From positions 186,001-250,000 of the forward strand of contig JAAROD010000093.1 in the NCBI GenBank assembly GCA_012274445.1: a DNA stretch of 64,000 nt, given 5' to 3'. Position numbers and translations under genes: made by a program. Shown one piece after another: positions 1-10,766 of the stretch (position 1 is the stretch's first letter; each line of letters opens with the position of its first letter). The notes beneath the pieces were generated by a model that saw only the letters and a list, made by a program, of their open reading frames with translations, did no database searches and was not told the origin of the DNA. Origin of the DNA: Sclerotiophoma versabilis. Taxonomy: Eukaryota; Ascomycota; Dothideomycetes; Pleosporales; Didymellaceae.

Positions 1-438
1 CGACAGACGCGGCTGAGAATCACGCTCGTCATAGATCAGCATGCGCCAGCAACACAGGTAACCGCCGGGCAAAAAAACGGGATGGGCAGTACGAACAGTG
101 CTGTGTGCCGTCCTTTTTCTTTTCATGTACTGTAACCTGTGGGCCAACCTCAACCATGGTTTACACGTTTACACGGACCGGGCTCAGCATACAGTATCCT
201 TACAGGTGTGATGGTTCTCGACTGCGCATGTGTGCGTGCCGTGACAGTTTTGTGGACCAGTCGTGCGGGTATGATCGCCCTAATGCACTATCATGCAGCG
301 TCCTTACAGCTGCCTATCTTGCTGGTCCTGTGCTGAATAGAGGCGATAGTCCCAAGTCGATCTCTTCGAACACGTTCTCAGTGCTCTACAGTACTCGCTT
401 CAATACTTCTCCAAGAACACAAAACCCCAATCTCTGCG
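1..438. other. intergenic, upstream of acyltransferase
   Basis: I see no convincing gene here. Open frames are short and overlap the start of the acyltransferase in other frames. The stretch probably holds the promoter and leader of the gene starting at 439. A TACAGTAC motif lies at 387-394, one of several dispersed copies in the intergenic DNA of this window. Confidence 0.5.
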
Positions 439-1770
439 ATGGAGTGGGAGGAAATCGCCCCGGGACACTGGTGCAGACAGCTCGACGGTATCGAGAGCTT
501 CTTCCACTCGATGTCATCGGTCGCCACCCCTACCGGAATCGCTCATGCAATGGTCTCGGTCGGTGCCACGCTGCCCAAAGAAGTGGACTGCTCAATTGCG
601 AGCCTTCAGAAGGCGTGGAAAAGCCTCCGGTATCACCATCCGCGGATTGCTTCAGCTGCAAGGAATGGTAACCTCTACTACAAGGTGCCGGACGACAGCG
701 AGATGGCTGAGTGGCTCTCCAAGACTCTGATAATCGACCACTGTGCGGTCTCTAGCTTAGACGTGCTTGCAACGCTGAAGTCGTCTGAGACAGGAGTCCT
801 GGTGTTTCTCCCTCGTACCCGCGAGATCTTCTTCCAAATCTCGCACGACCACATCGATGGCGTAGGCGCAATCATGTTTCTCCCCCTGCTACTTTCTGCG
901 CTGAAGAATCCATCGGCAGACGTGACTTTTGGAGACGAGTACACCAACCTCTCGGACAGCCTCAGCCACGTCTTAGATCAAAACCCATCGAGTCCCCCGA
1001 GCGAGTTGCAAGCGAAGGGAGCGCACAGCCTAGCCCAGCACTTTGAATCAACGCCCTCGAGCCTCAGCCTTGGCTCCAAGGCCGCGCCACGATCCTCCTT
1101 CGCCGTGCGCTTGAAGCGTCTCGAGTTCTCTCCCGCCGAGACTGATCAGGTACGCAAAAGAGCACACTGCCACGGCATTACCGTCACGCATGCATGCCAC
1201 AGCAGCGTGATACAAGCCTTGTACCATCTTTCCGACGGAGCTACAGGCACGTACAAGAGTCTCATCTTCGTCAGTCTTAGGCGCCGGCTTCGACAGAGGT
1301 CTGGCCACGAACAGTCCCCAGTCTCTGTGCACATGAGCGCCATACCTGTGGTACTGCCCGCATGCTGGAGAGGGTTTGGTCCCCTCGCGCAGAGTCTCAA
1401 ATATGTGTACACCAAGTGCAGCGGAGAAAGGCACCAGGCCGCCTGGCACAAATCGATGTATCCACTCCTCAGCCAGGCACTGGAATCTGCAGGAGACCCT
1501 CAAGTTCAGGTCTCCAGCCTGGGCGTTGTTGATGATCATCTGGGCCACGACGTAGACGACTTCTGGGTTGGTGGCGGATCGGCCACTGCGGACCTGGCGA
1601 CTTATGTTTGGACGTTCAAGGGACGCTTGACTTTGGCAGTGTGGTATAACGATGCGTTCTATGAGGAAGCAGTCGTTGAGTTGTTTTTGCAAACGGCAAA
1701 ATCGATGCTTGTCGCTCGTCTAGGGCTGTCGACGGGGGCAGCAGTCGAGGGCGGCAGTCGAGAGCTGTAG
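439..1770 (+). CDS. HxxxD-type acyltransferase (BAHD / trichothecene acetyltransferase-like)
   Basis: Single-exon protein of 443 aa. It carries the acyltransferase catalytic motif H-x3-D-G in the context SHDHIDG (H136, D140, G141) and, near residue 374, DFWVG, which resembles the DFGWG structural motif of BAHD and Tri101-type enzymes. Such two-domain proteins transfer an acyl group from acyl-CoA to a hydroxyl or amine of a small molecule, usually in secondary metabolism or detoxification; the substrate cannot be read from the sequence. The start at 439 gives the family's usual length. A PTR2 transporter, an MFS exporter and a bZIP gene follow, which fits a small-molecule role, but no synthase is nearby. 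Family assignment is fairly sure, function is inferred. Confidence 0.8.
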   Translation: MEWEEIAPGHWCRQLDGIESFFHSMSSVATPTGIAHAMVSVGATLPKEVDCSIASLQKAWKSLRYHHPRIASAARNGNLYYKVPDDSEMAEWLSKTLIIDHCAVSSLDVLATLKSSETGVLVFLPRTREIFFQISHDHIDGVGAIMFLPLLLSALKNPSADVTFGDEYTNLSDSLSHVLDQNPSSPPSELQAKGAHSLAQHFESTPSSLSLGSKAAPRSSFAVRLKRLEFSPAETDQVRKRAHCHGITVTHACHSSVIQALYHLSDGATGTYKSLIFVSLRRRLRQRSGHEQSPVSVHMSAIPVVLPACWRGFGPLAQSLKYVYTKCSGERHQAAWHKSMYPLLSQALESAGDPQVQVSSLGVVDDHLGHDVDDFWVGGGSATADLATYVWTFKGRLTLAVWYNDAFYEEAVVELFLQTAKSMLVARLGLSTGAAVEGGSREL

Positions 1771-2949
1771 TTGAGGACTGGTGGTACTGCCAGACGACTG
1801 AAAACTAAGTACTTGCCCGTTGGTAGTTCAATGCATCATCCATCCCCTGCGCAGCAACGATCGTCGCTACAGTCCTATCAACGTACTGTGTTGTATGGTG
1901 TTGTATCGTACAGTACCTGCTGTCGCATGTACGTCCATTCGCTCTTGGCGTCCTGCGGCTAGCATGCATGTGGTTGCTTAGCCAGCACAATTCATAGCAT
2001 GGCCATGTCATGCTACCGTAATCCACTAACTCTCTTCAGTGCAGCGGACTACTCTAGAACCGTTCAGATGTTGTCAATCTCAAACAGCTGTGCTGCAAGC
2101 TCGATGCGGTACAGCCATGTAGCACACATATGTCATCTTCCGTTCGTCGATTCCAGAGAAGCGACAACAGTCGGCTATCGTCTCAAACGTCAATATTATC
2201 AGTCGGTACTTGCAATACACGTGATGGTTCACGATGCCACTCGAGGTGTCACAGATCACTGCGATATCTTGGCGGTGATAGAATCCTAAGTGACTTCAAG
2301 ACTTGCATCTAGATCAACAAAGTACCTACTACCCTTCTGGTGGAAGCGACAGACGAGACACAGGAGGCAGATCAGAAGGTTCGTTTCCCCAAACGAACGT
2401 CGCGATCCTTGTTTCATCGTGAGAGTGTTAAAGTTAGCGGAAGCTTAGAGATCTTGCACATGCTCAAACAGACAACTCCGTAGTGCTCCATCGATTATAG
2501 ACGCCGCTAGAAAACAGGCTGCAGCGACTGCAATGCTAGGGACTCGCCCACTCAAGTCTGGATGAAAGATTGACACCTCCAGAATGAAAACTGCATTATC
2601 TGCGGACTAGCAAACTGGTCTAGCGGAGATGATGGGTCGCCAACTGAGTCGCTGCAGAGCTGATCCAGGAAGGACAGAGAGCTTCTCTGACCCTTCTGGT
2701 AAGTAAGTCTTAGCACTTGAGCCTTATGCCTTTCGAACAGATCTCTGCCTCCCACCCAGACAGTATTTCCTTTACAAGTGCGGGCAGTCTTGGCTGCAAC
2801 AGCTGCCAGTCCTGCGTCGCCCTCGACCACCTGCCGCTTTCCGAGGATGCCATCTAGCAAACAGACTGTGACGGAACAAGTCTCCAGGGAAAGCGCCTCA
2901 AATGCTGATCGGGAGCGAGACCTGTCTCCTACCAAGAAAGGCTCAGAAA
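1771..2949. other. intergenic region
   Basis: No supported gene. Reading frames here are short, lack recognisable motifs and run on both strands. A 133-codon frame on the minus strand (2552-2953) touches the end of the PTR2 gene but looks random. The region contains the 3' flanks of two convergent genes and another GTACAGTAC motif near 1908. Confidence 0.45.
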
Positions 2950-5136
2950 TCACCCATCCCGAAGGGAATGGAAGTCGGTGCCTTGCTTGCCAAATGAAGG
3001 GCTCTTCCAGTCCACAGTTACTGGATAGCAGCAGTGACCTCCGTCAACGCTAATTCGTACAGCTCTTACTCGTTGTCGCTTTGAGCTTCTTCGAGGCACG
3101 CTAGGCGTTCGGCTGGCAGACTGGCTCCCGAGATGGAAGCTTCGCGACGAGCGTGAAGCACTCCTGCTAGGCAACCTGATCGGGCCGCCGACGTCGATGG
3201 GCTTCAGAAACGGCGCTGCGCTTGACACCCGGCTCGTAGCGTTGCGCAGGACATGATGCGACGGGTTGGGGACAGCATCGTCTTGGTTGGACTCATCGTC
3301 CGCGGCCGTCTGCTGCAGATTGCATCGGCGGAAAAGAAGCCAGAATACGACCGTTGTGACAGCCATGGCTCCGGCCAGTGAACCGTAGAAAACGACAAGG
3401 TATGGGTCGTGTGCCACTGCCGTCAACGCCATCGCACAGGCAGAGCCTACGCCGCCGATGAGCAAGCCGATCGCTTGCACAACCACCTTCATCTCCTTTG
3501 GTGAGTGGTCGAAGGCGTACTCGAGTGCTGTCACGTATGCAAAGATCTCGCCAGCTGAAATCAAAAAGTACAGCGGCGCCTGAACCCAGACGTTGATCGA
3601 ACTGGGACCGCAGCTCCCTGGCTGACCAGAACAGGGTGGCGACCTGTAGATGAGCACCTGCACAGCAGTAGCATACAGCATAGAGAGTGAAATGAAGACG
3701 AAGCCAACGGTGATGCGTGTTATGGGCGTCGGGTAGAGGCGACGGCGATGGAGGAAGGGATAGAGAAGCTCTTGTATCACGGGTCCGAGCACGATACAGC
3801 CGACCTGGTTCATGGCAGGCAGCAAGTCGTTCGGTGTGCCGTTGGTCTTCATCTGGCCGGCCTGGGAGATCAGATTGTTCTGCATCTGGTCGAAGCAGAT
3901 GTAGAACATGACGAAGGCGACTCTAGACTACGAGTCAGCAGTGGTTCAGTGGTCACGCGCGTTGATGACGCCTTACAATACTCGACAAGCTTGGAGGCCC
4001 CGGGTCAGTTCGTTGAGAAGCTGGCCACTCCACGACACAACCCTCGAGCGGCGCTCAAGCTGGTAGACGGGATCTGCGTGCGCCATCTTGAACCCCTCTC
4101 GACACGCACAAGCGATGATCTTGATGGCTTCGGGGAGAGCGTTCTGCTCGCTAGCGACCCTGACTGGAAAGGGTCAGTAAGCTAGACTGAAGGGCTACAC
4201 CGCGTGACGAACGTACCGTAGTGATGCTTGCCAACGACAAGCATGCACAATGCGATGAGCATGAAGCCTAGCGTAAGCCCGTATGCAGCTGTGAAGCTAA
4301 CGTGAGTTTCCAGGTACACCGTTGCGAACCAGGATAACGAGCCGATGTTGCCGATCCTGCACGAACGAACAAAGGTCAATTGACGATTGCGCAGTCTAGG
4401 GTGGCAAGCTTACCAGTAGTACAGGTTGTAGATATACTGCAGAGTGATCTGGTAATCCGTGATCACTAGCTCTCCCGTCTCGAGCTGCACCAACCTGGAC
4501 TCTGTTCTGGTTTGTTGGTCGGCGATGAATGGGACCATGATAGCACGAAAGCCCCCTCCGCCCAAACCGATCAAGACCATAGCGACAGCGAGCCCGGGGA
4601 CACCCCATTCCTTCTCAAGGCTACTCGACAAGGAACTTGTCGTCAGGACGATGCATCCCAGACAGTACAGGGACGCGCTGACAACAAGGGTAGCGTAGCG
4701 CCCGAGGTAGCCATCCGCGACAATGGCCACGATGATGGGCGTGACGTAGTAGAACAGGTAGAAAGCGCAGTATATGCGCGTCGCCATCGCTTGGCCAAGA
4801 CCAAGAGCTCCGGGTTCACGCTGCGTCCCACGGTGTGGCGGATGCTCCATGTAGTTCTCTGCGCGTCGAGCGATCAGCATCGCCATCTTCAGCGGATACT
4901 CAACGCGAGCCAGGTTCGGAACACGTACGCCACGGCGCGGTCAATCCCCAGAATGCTGCTCGTTCCCAGAACCCTATAATGCCCACGACCCATAGCCGCC
5001 AAGGTACGTCGTCTCTCACACGCCGCAGTTCTTTGGCGCGACCTGGTAGCTTGCTGCCTCTTTTCTTAGCCCCACAGCCATCACACCGCACCGTTAGACT
5101 GACGCACCTTCTGCTTTGTTCAACAGGAGAAGACAT
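2950..5136 (-). CDS. PTR2/POT family peptide transporter
   Basis: Five exons on the minus strand: 5136-4929, 4858-4414, 4356-4217, 4163-3977, 3922-2950. Introns of 53-70 nt have GT-AG ends, and the spliced length of 1953 nt divides by three (650 aa). Joining exons 1 and 2 restores the family sequence APWQNYMEHP. The first membrane segment has WERAAFWG, and YNLYYW spans the second junction, both typical of proton-coupled oligopeptide transporters. Many hydrophobic helices follow, then a polar Ser/Arg-rich tail of about 100 residues. The protein should import di- or tripeptides, or related small molecules, with protons at the plasma membrane. It is convergent with the acyltransferase and divergent from the MFS gene. 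Start at 5136 is the nearest ATG before the first helix; a further 5' intron is possible. Confidence 0.88.
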
Positions 5137-5890
5137 CGGGGGAACTGCTTGACCGGTGGGTGAGTGTGAGGCAAGCCAACGCCTTTGAATGGGAATAGTA
5201 TTGGATGAAGCAAGAGATGGAGGATGGATCAAGCCCAGTGATGACGCTAACGAGAAGCAGCTACGTGTGTACCGCTGTCTCCCATATACAGTATGCAGCG
5301 AAGTCAAAAGCCGTATCTGGGGCAAGCGACAGGTCAAGTATATCCTGCATAGACTATGGTGCATAGACCATACTGTACGGCACGGTGCAGTACCGTACAG
5401 TACCGTACAGCAGCTCTACGCTCTGAGCACGTTTTTACAGACCTACCATAATCACGCTGGCCGCGCAACCAGCTCCTTCGTTCGTGAACTTGCGCAAGGG
5501 TCGGCCGCATCAGCAGCAAACGTGAGGTGGCTCTGAACTACGCTGCCGATGAACGGCAGTGGACGTCGCCCTAGCTCAGTTTGCAGTGCGCCTTGGTTTC
5601 CCTAGACCCTTGTCAGCGTGGTTGCCAGCGCCAGACGTCTTCTTGTTGGCTACAACTCGTCGCATTGAGAGCTGCAAGGGTTGTCGACCTTCCAGACTAC
5701 ATGGCACGGGCCTGTGCTGGAGAGCCCTCAACTACTGCCTATCAGCTCACCATTGCCTGACAACATATAGACTCAGACAACTTCTGCCAGCCCCCTCTTC
5801 CGATTGAACTTGCTCCTTGCTCGTAGCAGCGGGTGCTGGGTGTAAACGTCGACGACCCTCTCAACCTAGCCTCAACGTCTAGCGAGGATC
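5137..5890. other. divergent promoter region, PTR2 and MFS genes
   Basis: No supported gene in this stretch between two divergently transcribed transporter genes. It contains the repeated motif CAGTACCGTACAGTACCGTA around 5388-5410. A shared control region for both genes is plausible from the layout but is not shown by any site I recognise. Confidence 0.45.
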
Positions 5891-8028
5891 ATGTCTAGCA
5901 GCGCTGCAGCCGCTATACCGTCCCTCCAAAGCCCGACGAGGTATCCGGCTCAGTCAGACCTGACTCAGCCAGACGTTCCTCGGCCAGACTTCTCTCAACC
6001 GTACTTCCCTCCACCTCCACAGCAAAAGGCCGTAGACTACAACAAGTACAGAGGTACGTGCTGGGCGCCCAACTGCCATGTCAGCTGCGTGAACTCACTA
6101 AGTGGCTTCGTACAACTCAGTCAAGATCCGCCGCCTTCCACCCGAACCTGCACTCTGTCTCACCCCAGCATCAGCGGACCCCCTGCTCGACTTTGGTACG
6201 GCAGCTACAGCCCAGCGCGGCGTATATGTTGCCGACAAGTGTACGTAGCGTCAAAGCACAAAGCGCAAAGCGCAAAACGTCGATCGCCTTCACCTTGCCA
6301 TACCTGCTAATCTCAAATCGGCAACTGCAGGGACGCCAAAGAAGAATGAATGGCTCGTCATGAGCAGTCTTAGCTTCATATCGCTGATGGTCTCACTCGA
6401 TGCGACCATCCTCGTCACCGTCCTGCCGGTAGGTCGCGAGCTGCTTTCCCCACCACGCCTTCTTCGTTGCAGCTGACCTGCGACAGGAGATAGCACACTC
6501 GCTCCACGGCTCCTCAGTGGACGCTTTCTGGGCAGGCACCTCGTACCTCCTCACCTCGGCCGTCAGCCAGCCGGTTATCGCGTCCATCTCTGAGTCGTTT
6601 GGCCGGAAGCGGCAGCTGGTCGCGTCTCTTGTGCTCTTCACCTTTGGTACTGCCCTCTGCGCCGTCGCCCACGACTTCGGCGTCCTGCTCACAGGGCGCT
6701 GCATCCAGGGCGTCGGTGGCGGAGGCATCATCACCATGGCCCAGGTCATCTTCTGCGACATCGTGCCTTTGAGACAGCGCCCCAAGTACTTCTCCCTCGT
6801 GCTGGCCTCGTGGTCGGTCGGCAGCATCGTTGGCCCGGTCGTCGGCGGCTGCCTCGCGGAGAAGGCGTCGTGGCGATGGTGCTTCTACGTCAACCTTCCC
6901 TTCTGCGCCGTTGGTCTTGTGGTAGCGCCTCTGTGCGTCCGACTCGAGCCTGCGCCCAACCGCACGCTCACACAGAGACTGACACACATCGACTGGTTCG
7001 GTGCGGCTCTGTTCGTGGGCAGCACGACCAGTCTTCTCGTCGGCACGTCCTGGGGCGGCGTCCAGCATCCATGGCTGTCAGCCGCCACTCTGGCCCCGAT
7101 GGCAGTAGGCTTGATTGGTATTGGCGTCTTCCTCTTGTCGCAGAGGCATGTATGGCCGCGCAGCTTGCTGCCGCTGTCGCTTTTCTGCACTTGCAGCTCG
7201 CTCGCTGCGTTCTACTGCGCGCTCGCGAACGGCTTCGTGGTAAGCATTCCCACATCGCTCAGACACAGCATCGCTCACAGTATGACAGCTCCTCGCCGCT
7301 CTCTACTACCTGCCTTTCTATTCGATGGCCGTCCGAGGGCATTCTCCTGTCCGCGCTGGCGTCGCTCTCTTCCCTGCGCTCTTCCTCCTCGTGCCAGGCT
7401 CTGTTGCTGTTGCCATGCTCACCACGCGTCTCGCGCGCTTCCGATGGGCCATCTGGGCCGGCTGGATCATCACGACCATCGCGTGCGGGCTCTTCCAGCT
7501 CTTCGATCTGCGCACCAGCTGGCCGCTCTTCTCGTTCGCTCTGGCCGTCTTCGGTGTAGGCAGCGGCATGGTCCTGACCAGCATCAACGTCGGTATCCAG
7601 GCCATGTCCAAGGCCGAGGACTGCGCAATGGCTGCCAGCATGTACGGTTTCATGCGCAGCGTAGGGATGCCTCTCGGGGTTGCTGTAAGTCGTCTGCCCC
7701 CTTGCCCTGCCTGACGCGAGCTCGCTACAGCGCACTGACCAGCCTCGAGCTGTCCGGGAACCTCTTCCAGAACGCCATGGCCCGTAGATTGGCCGAGTTC
7801 GGTCTGCCCACGGCCATCGCCCAAGACTCCGAGCGCTACGTCCGCATCGTTCAGGCGATGGCAGACACCGATCCGACCAAGAGTGCGATCCGCGAAAGCT
7901 ACGTGGAGGGGTTCCGGTCCGTCTTCATTTCGATGACGGGTGTCTCAGCGAGCGCGCTGGTGCTCAGTCTGTTGATTCGGAAGTACAGCATGGACAAGGC
8001 TTTGCCGGCATCGTACACAGCGCGATGA
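5891..8028 (+). CDS. MFS multidrug exporter (DHA/14-TM type)
   Basis: Five exons: 5891-6053, 6331-6428, 6487-7239, 7289-7684, 7750-8028, 1689 nt spliced, 562 aa. Joins are in frame and restore family motifs: membrane segment 1 reads SLMVSLDATILVTVLP (motif D1 of 14-TM drug/H+ antiporters), the loop after TM2 has SFGRKR (motif A), and GVALSGNLFQNAM appears at the last junction. The last acceptor is CTCGAG at 7749; the upstream CTACAG would break the frame. The N-terminal 50 residues are Pro/Ser/Gln-rich and cytoplasmic. The first intron, 277 nt, is long for this genome and might hide another exon. Proteins of this type pump drugs, toxins or secondary metabolites out with protons. It sits head to head with the PTR2 gene. 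Confidence 0.88.
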
Positions 8029-8106
8029 CGTGCCGGCTGGTGGAGACTTCTCTCTGGGTGGTTTACAAGGAGACGTGGAGTGGTGGAATCTGGGCTTCGG
8101 CGAGAC

Positions 8107-8204
8107 ATCACGTGTAGCTAGAAACATATACTCTACGCGAGCTAATAATATCTATCCTACGCGAGCTAAAAACATGCACTCTACGCGACACTGCTTGTCA
8201 AGGA
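8107..8204. repeat. short degenerate direct repeats
   Basis: Three imperfect copies of a roughly 24-nt unit containing CTACGCGAGCTAA occur just downstream of the MFS stop codon. They are AT-richer than their flanks and have no coding frame. A role in transcript ending is possible but cannot be shown. Confidence 0.4.
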
Positions 8205-8239
8205 TGTAGCGTCGTATATCTGACTGCCATCACCGAGCA

Positions 8240-8617
8240 TCATGCCACTTGCTGTGCGGGATCTGCTCCGACCTCTCCAGCCAGCTTCTTGTACGTTTCG
8301 AGTGCGTGCTGCAGGACCTGCACGGCGTGCTCTGCCTGCGCTACAATGTACGTCCGAGCATGGACGCTGTCGCGGTGTGCTTCACGCTCTCGCTCAAGAA
8401 GCGCCCTCAGCTGCTCGTTGTCCCATGTCTGTCGCTCCAGGCGCTGGGCGACGTCCAGTCTAAGCAGCCCATTCCTCCCACCGTTATGCGCATCCCCGCA
8501 CCACGCGATCTCCTCAGAGCAGACGGAAGAAGGCAGTTCAATAGCGCGCGGAGAGGACGGTCGCACGCCGGGGATGGAGAGTTGTGCGCGGATCTTTTCT
8601 CGTATCTCGGGATGCAT
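8240..8617 (-). CDS. hypothetical coiled-coil protein
   Basis: 125 aa, not recognised. The C-terminal half is rich in Glu, Arg, Gln and Leu with heptad-like spacing (LERQTWDNEQLRALLERERE and on to AEHAVQVLQHALETYKK), which suggests a coiled coil from about residue 60 to 115. The N-terminal half is Ser/Pro/Cys-containing and probably unstructured. A longer frame on the opposite strand (8249-8950) has no such pattern and I take it as a shadow. The neighbouring plus-strand protein at 9073 has a similar C-terminal segment, so the two may be distant relatives. The start at 8617 is the first ATG of the frame; extra exons upstream are possible. Confidence 0.45.
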   Translation of the reverse strand: MHPEIREKIRAQLSIPGVRPSSPRAIELPSSVCSEEIAWCGDAHNGGRNGLLRLDVAQRLERQTWDNEQLRALLEREREAHRDSVHARTYIVAQAEHAVQVLQHALETYKKLAGEVGADPAQQVA

Positions 8618-9072
8618 GGCTGGGGCAGCGTGAAGATCAAGGTAGGTGGAGCGGACAGCGACGCACTGCTACCGTCTCGTCATCTACAGAAGGCCATCGA
8701 TGTGTCTCTAGTCACATGGGAGCACGATGGCCAGGTTTGGGACACTTCGGGGGTCCGGATCACGCCCCTGGCAGCCTCAGCGTTTTCTATACATAGAGCA
8801 ACACCATTAGCAAGTAGTGTGCCATTTCAGGACCCGAACTACGTTGCGCTTGACGTTGTTTTTACGCTTGGAAAGTCTTTCATAGGCCGAATTGCATCAC
8901 GCTTGCCGAGCTGTTTGGAGTGTGGGTGCAGGCTCATGTATCTTCTCTAGCTGACCGACACACACCTGTACCAAGCTGAAGTCGGCGAGAAAACCACATC
9001 CTCACAGCTCTGGTAGCTCAGGCACCGACAAACGCTCAAGCACTGCGCCTACCAACAATCAGAACTCACCTC

Positions 9073-9366
9073 ATGCCGCCTTTACCCGCTACCCCGAACA
9101 TGACCAACGGCTTCGATCTTGACGACCTCATCGATCGAGTGGACTCGTTTCGACGTCAGCAAGAGCTCCAGACGCTCGCTTCCTTAGAGGCCGACAACCG
9201 CATGCTGCGCGGAAGACGGGCCCGTCTTCACCAAAGACGCGCATCAGCTTGCAGTCTGCTTCGAGAGGCCAGACACGTGCTGCACGGTCTCGAACATGCG
9301 ATACGAGCGTTCCAGAATCGTCGCCTCTACGCCCAAGCGGAGCAGCCTGAGTCTCGGACTGTTTGA
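9073..9366 (+). CDS. hypothetical small coiled-coil protein
   Basis: 97 aa, not recognised. After a short Pro-rich start the sequence is helical and charged, with leucines at heptad spacing (residues 18-60) and a segment REARHVLHGLEHAIRAFQN near the end that resembles AEHAVQVLQHALETYKK in the minus-strand protein at 8240-8617. There is no signal peptide or membrane segment. It ends only 4 bp from the stop codon of the convergent bZIP gene. It could be an exon of a larger gene; confidence in the reading frame is moderate. Confidence 0.45.
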   Translation: MPPLPATPNMTNGFDLDDLIDRVDSFRRQQELQTLASLEADNRMLRGRRARLHQRRASACSLLREARHVLHGLEHAIRAFQNRRLYAQAEQPESRTV

Positions 9367-9370
9367 ATGG

Positions 9371-9976
9371 CTATCCCAGCGCAGACCGGCAAGATCCAGT
9401 CATGGCTTTGTACCCGGCGCTGAACGGACTGGAGTCTTCGTAGACATGGTGTTCGTGTGGGTGGACAGGCGGATGGCCGAGGAGCTCAGTAGGGTAGTCC
9501 AAGTGAGGCATCGTAAAGCAGGGAGTAAAGAACGACTCGAGCGGTGTTGGCGCGGCCTCGACTGATAGTGGAGGCGCCAAGTCCGCACACAGAGGAGTAA
9601 GCGGAGGACTTGAGGTCTGTGTAGTATACCGAGGCGGCTGCACGTTACACTCTGCATGTCCAGGCGTGTGTTGCCCGCCGCGCACCGTCTCATCAGCCGG
9701 TGGAGGTGAGCTTTCCACAAGCGCAGTCTGATCTGTCGCTGCAGCAGAGAGAGCGACACGACTCTTCAGATCCTCCAGCTTCTTCTTGAGCTTCTTGCCT
9801 AGACGGGTGTCAGCCTGTTGTTCTGTCGTTCTGTCGTCCTGTCGTCGGTCGACCGCAGAGATCATACGGTAAGTGCGCTGGGCGATGCGGTTCTGCATCC
9901 TGCGACGTTCAGCAAGGTCGCCTATGTGCTTCCAGCTGTCTCGAGACAGAGCCTGGGTGCTGAGAGAAGCCGCCAT
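9371..9976 (-). CDS. bZIP-like transcription factor
   Basis: Two exons, 9976-9868 and 9798-9371, spliced length 537 nt, 178 aa. The join restores a fungal bZIP basic region, ERRRMQNRIAQRTYRKK followed by LKKKLEDLKSR (about residues 24-52), of the type found beside fungal metabolite genes (N-x2-A-Q-R core). The leucine zipper after the basic region is short or degenerate, and the rest is Pro/Thr-rich, a likely activation region. It should act in the nucleus. The intron is 69 nt, divisible by three and without a stop, so a retained intron would insert 23 residues right after the basic region. Its closeness to the transporter and acyltransferase genes makes it a candidate local regulator; that is inference. 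Confidence 0.78.
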   Translation of the reverse strand: MAASLSTQALSRDSWKHIGDLAERRRMQNRIAQRTYRMISAVDRRQDDRTTEQQADTRLGKKLKKKLEDLKSRVALSAAATDQTALVESSPPPADETVRGGQHTPGHAECNVQPPRYTTQTSSPPLTPLCADLAPPLSVEAAPTPLESFFTPCFTMPHLDYPTELLGHPPVHPHEHHVYEDSSPFSAGYKAMTGSCRSALG

Positions 9977-10084
9977 TGGTGCTGATGGTCGTAGCACAGG
10001 CTGGCGCAGATGGCGAATGGAGCAGTTGAAGAGTCGATACTGTCTGTGATATGGGGAGATGTAGTGTACAACGAACGTCAACAC

Positions 10085-10766
10085 GCGCAGAGAGCGAGTG
10101 CATGTACTGATTGTCCAGCTGCGCCCGCCTTACATCAGGGACAGAGGTGATGGCGTAGAGTATCAACTTATGAATGCGATGCTGTGCTGTACGAAGACTG
10201 ACAGCGTCGCAGCACAGGATCTGTGGCCTCTGCAGGATTGCGCAGCTGCCGTTGCAGCGCGAGAGGGCTGCCCCTGCGTGAGCCACGGTAAGGTGTGTCC
10301 TCGCATCGTATGGACTTTTGCGGCTGCCAGCGCGATTCTTAGCATCGCATCTGCCGCCCGTGCGGTAGAGCGACGAACCCTGTTGGCTTGCTTACCATCC
10401 GAGTTACCATCCGAGACACAGCACACGGCGAGATTGCTAGCGCGTCGACGCTGAATAAATGAATCAGGTCCATCGCCACGTCCCTGCAGAGTGATCAACT
10501 CGATGGTGAGTCACGTTACGCCAGATCCAACAGTTGCCCAGCTCCAGCAAGAGGTACTGTACAGTAAGGCGAAGAACAAACCTCATATCAACAAGAACAC
10601 TCAGCAGACTAGGGCATCTGTAGCACCATAGACCAAGCGTTTCAAACTAACTAACAGTGCTGTGTACAACAAGTTGTGTCTATACTCTGGTTTCAATTGA
10701 TCCTCCGCTAAAACAAGGAGGCCATGCGTAATTCAATGCCACAACCTTGATCATTCTAGACTTAGC
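10085..10766. other. intergenic region
   Basis: No supported gene. The region is the shared upstream flank of the bZIP gene and the downstream flank of the F-box-like gene. A palindromic GTACTGTACAGTA lies near 10555. Confidence 0.4.

Noticed and set aside
2552..2953. 133-codon minus-strand frame after the PTR2 gene
   Set aside because: No domain or splice evidence; it overlaps the PTR2 stop region and looks random.
8249..8950. 233-codon plus-strand frame
   Set aside because: No motif and irregular composition; the opposite strand carries a more protein-like coiled-coil frame.
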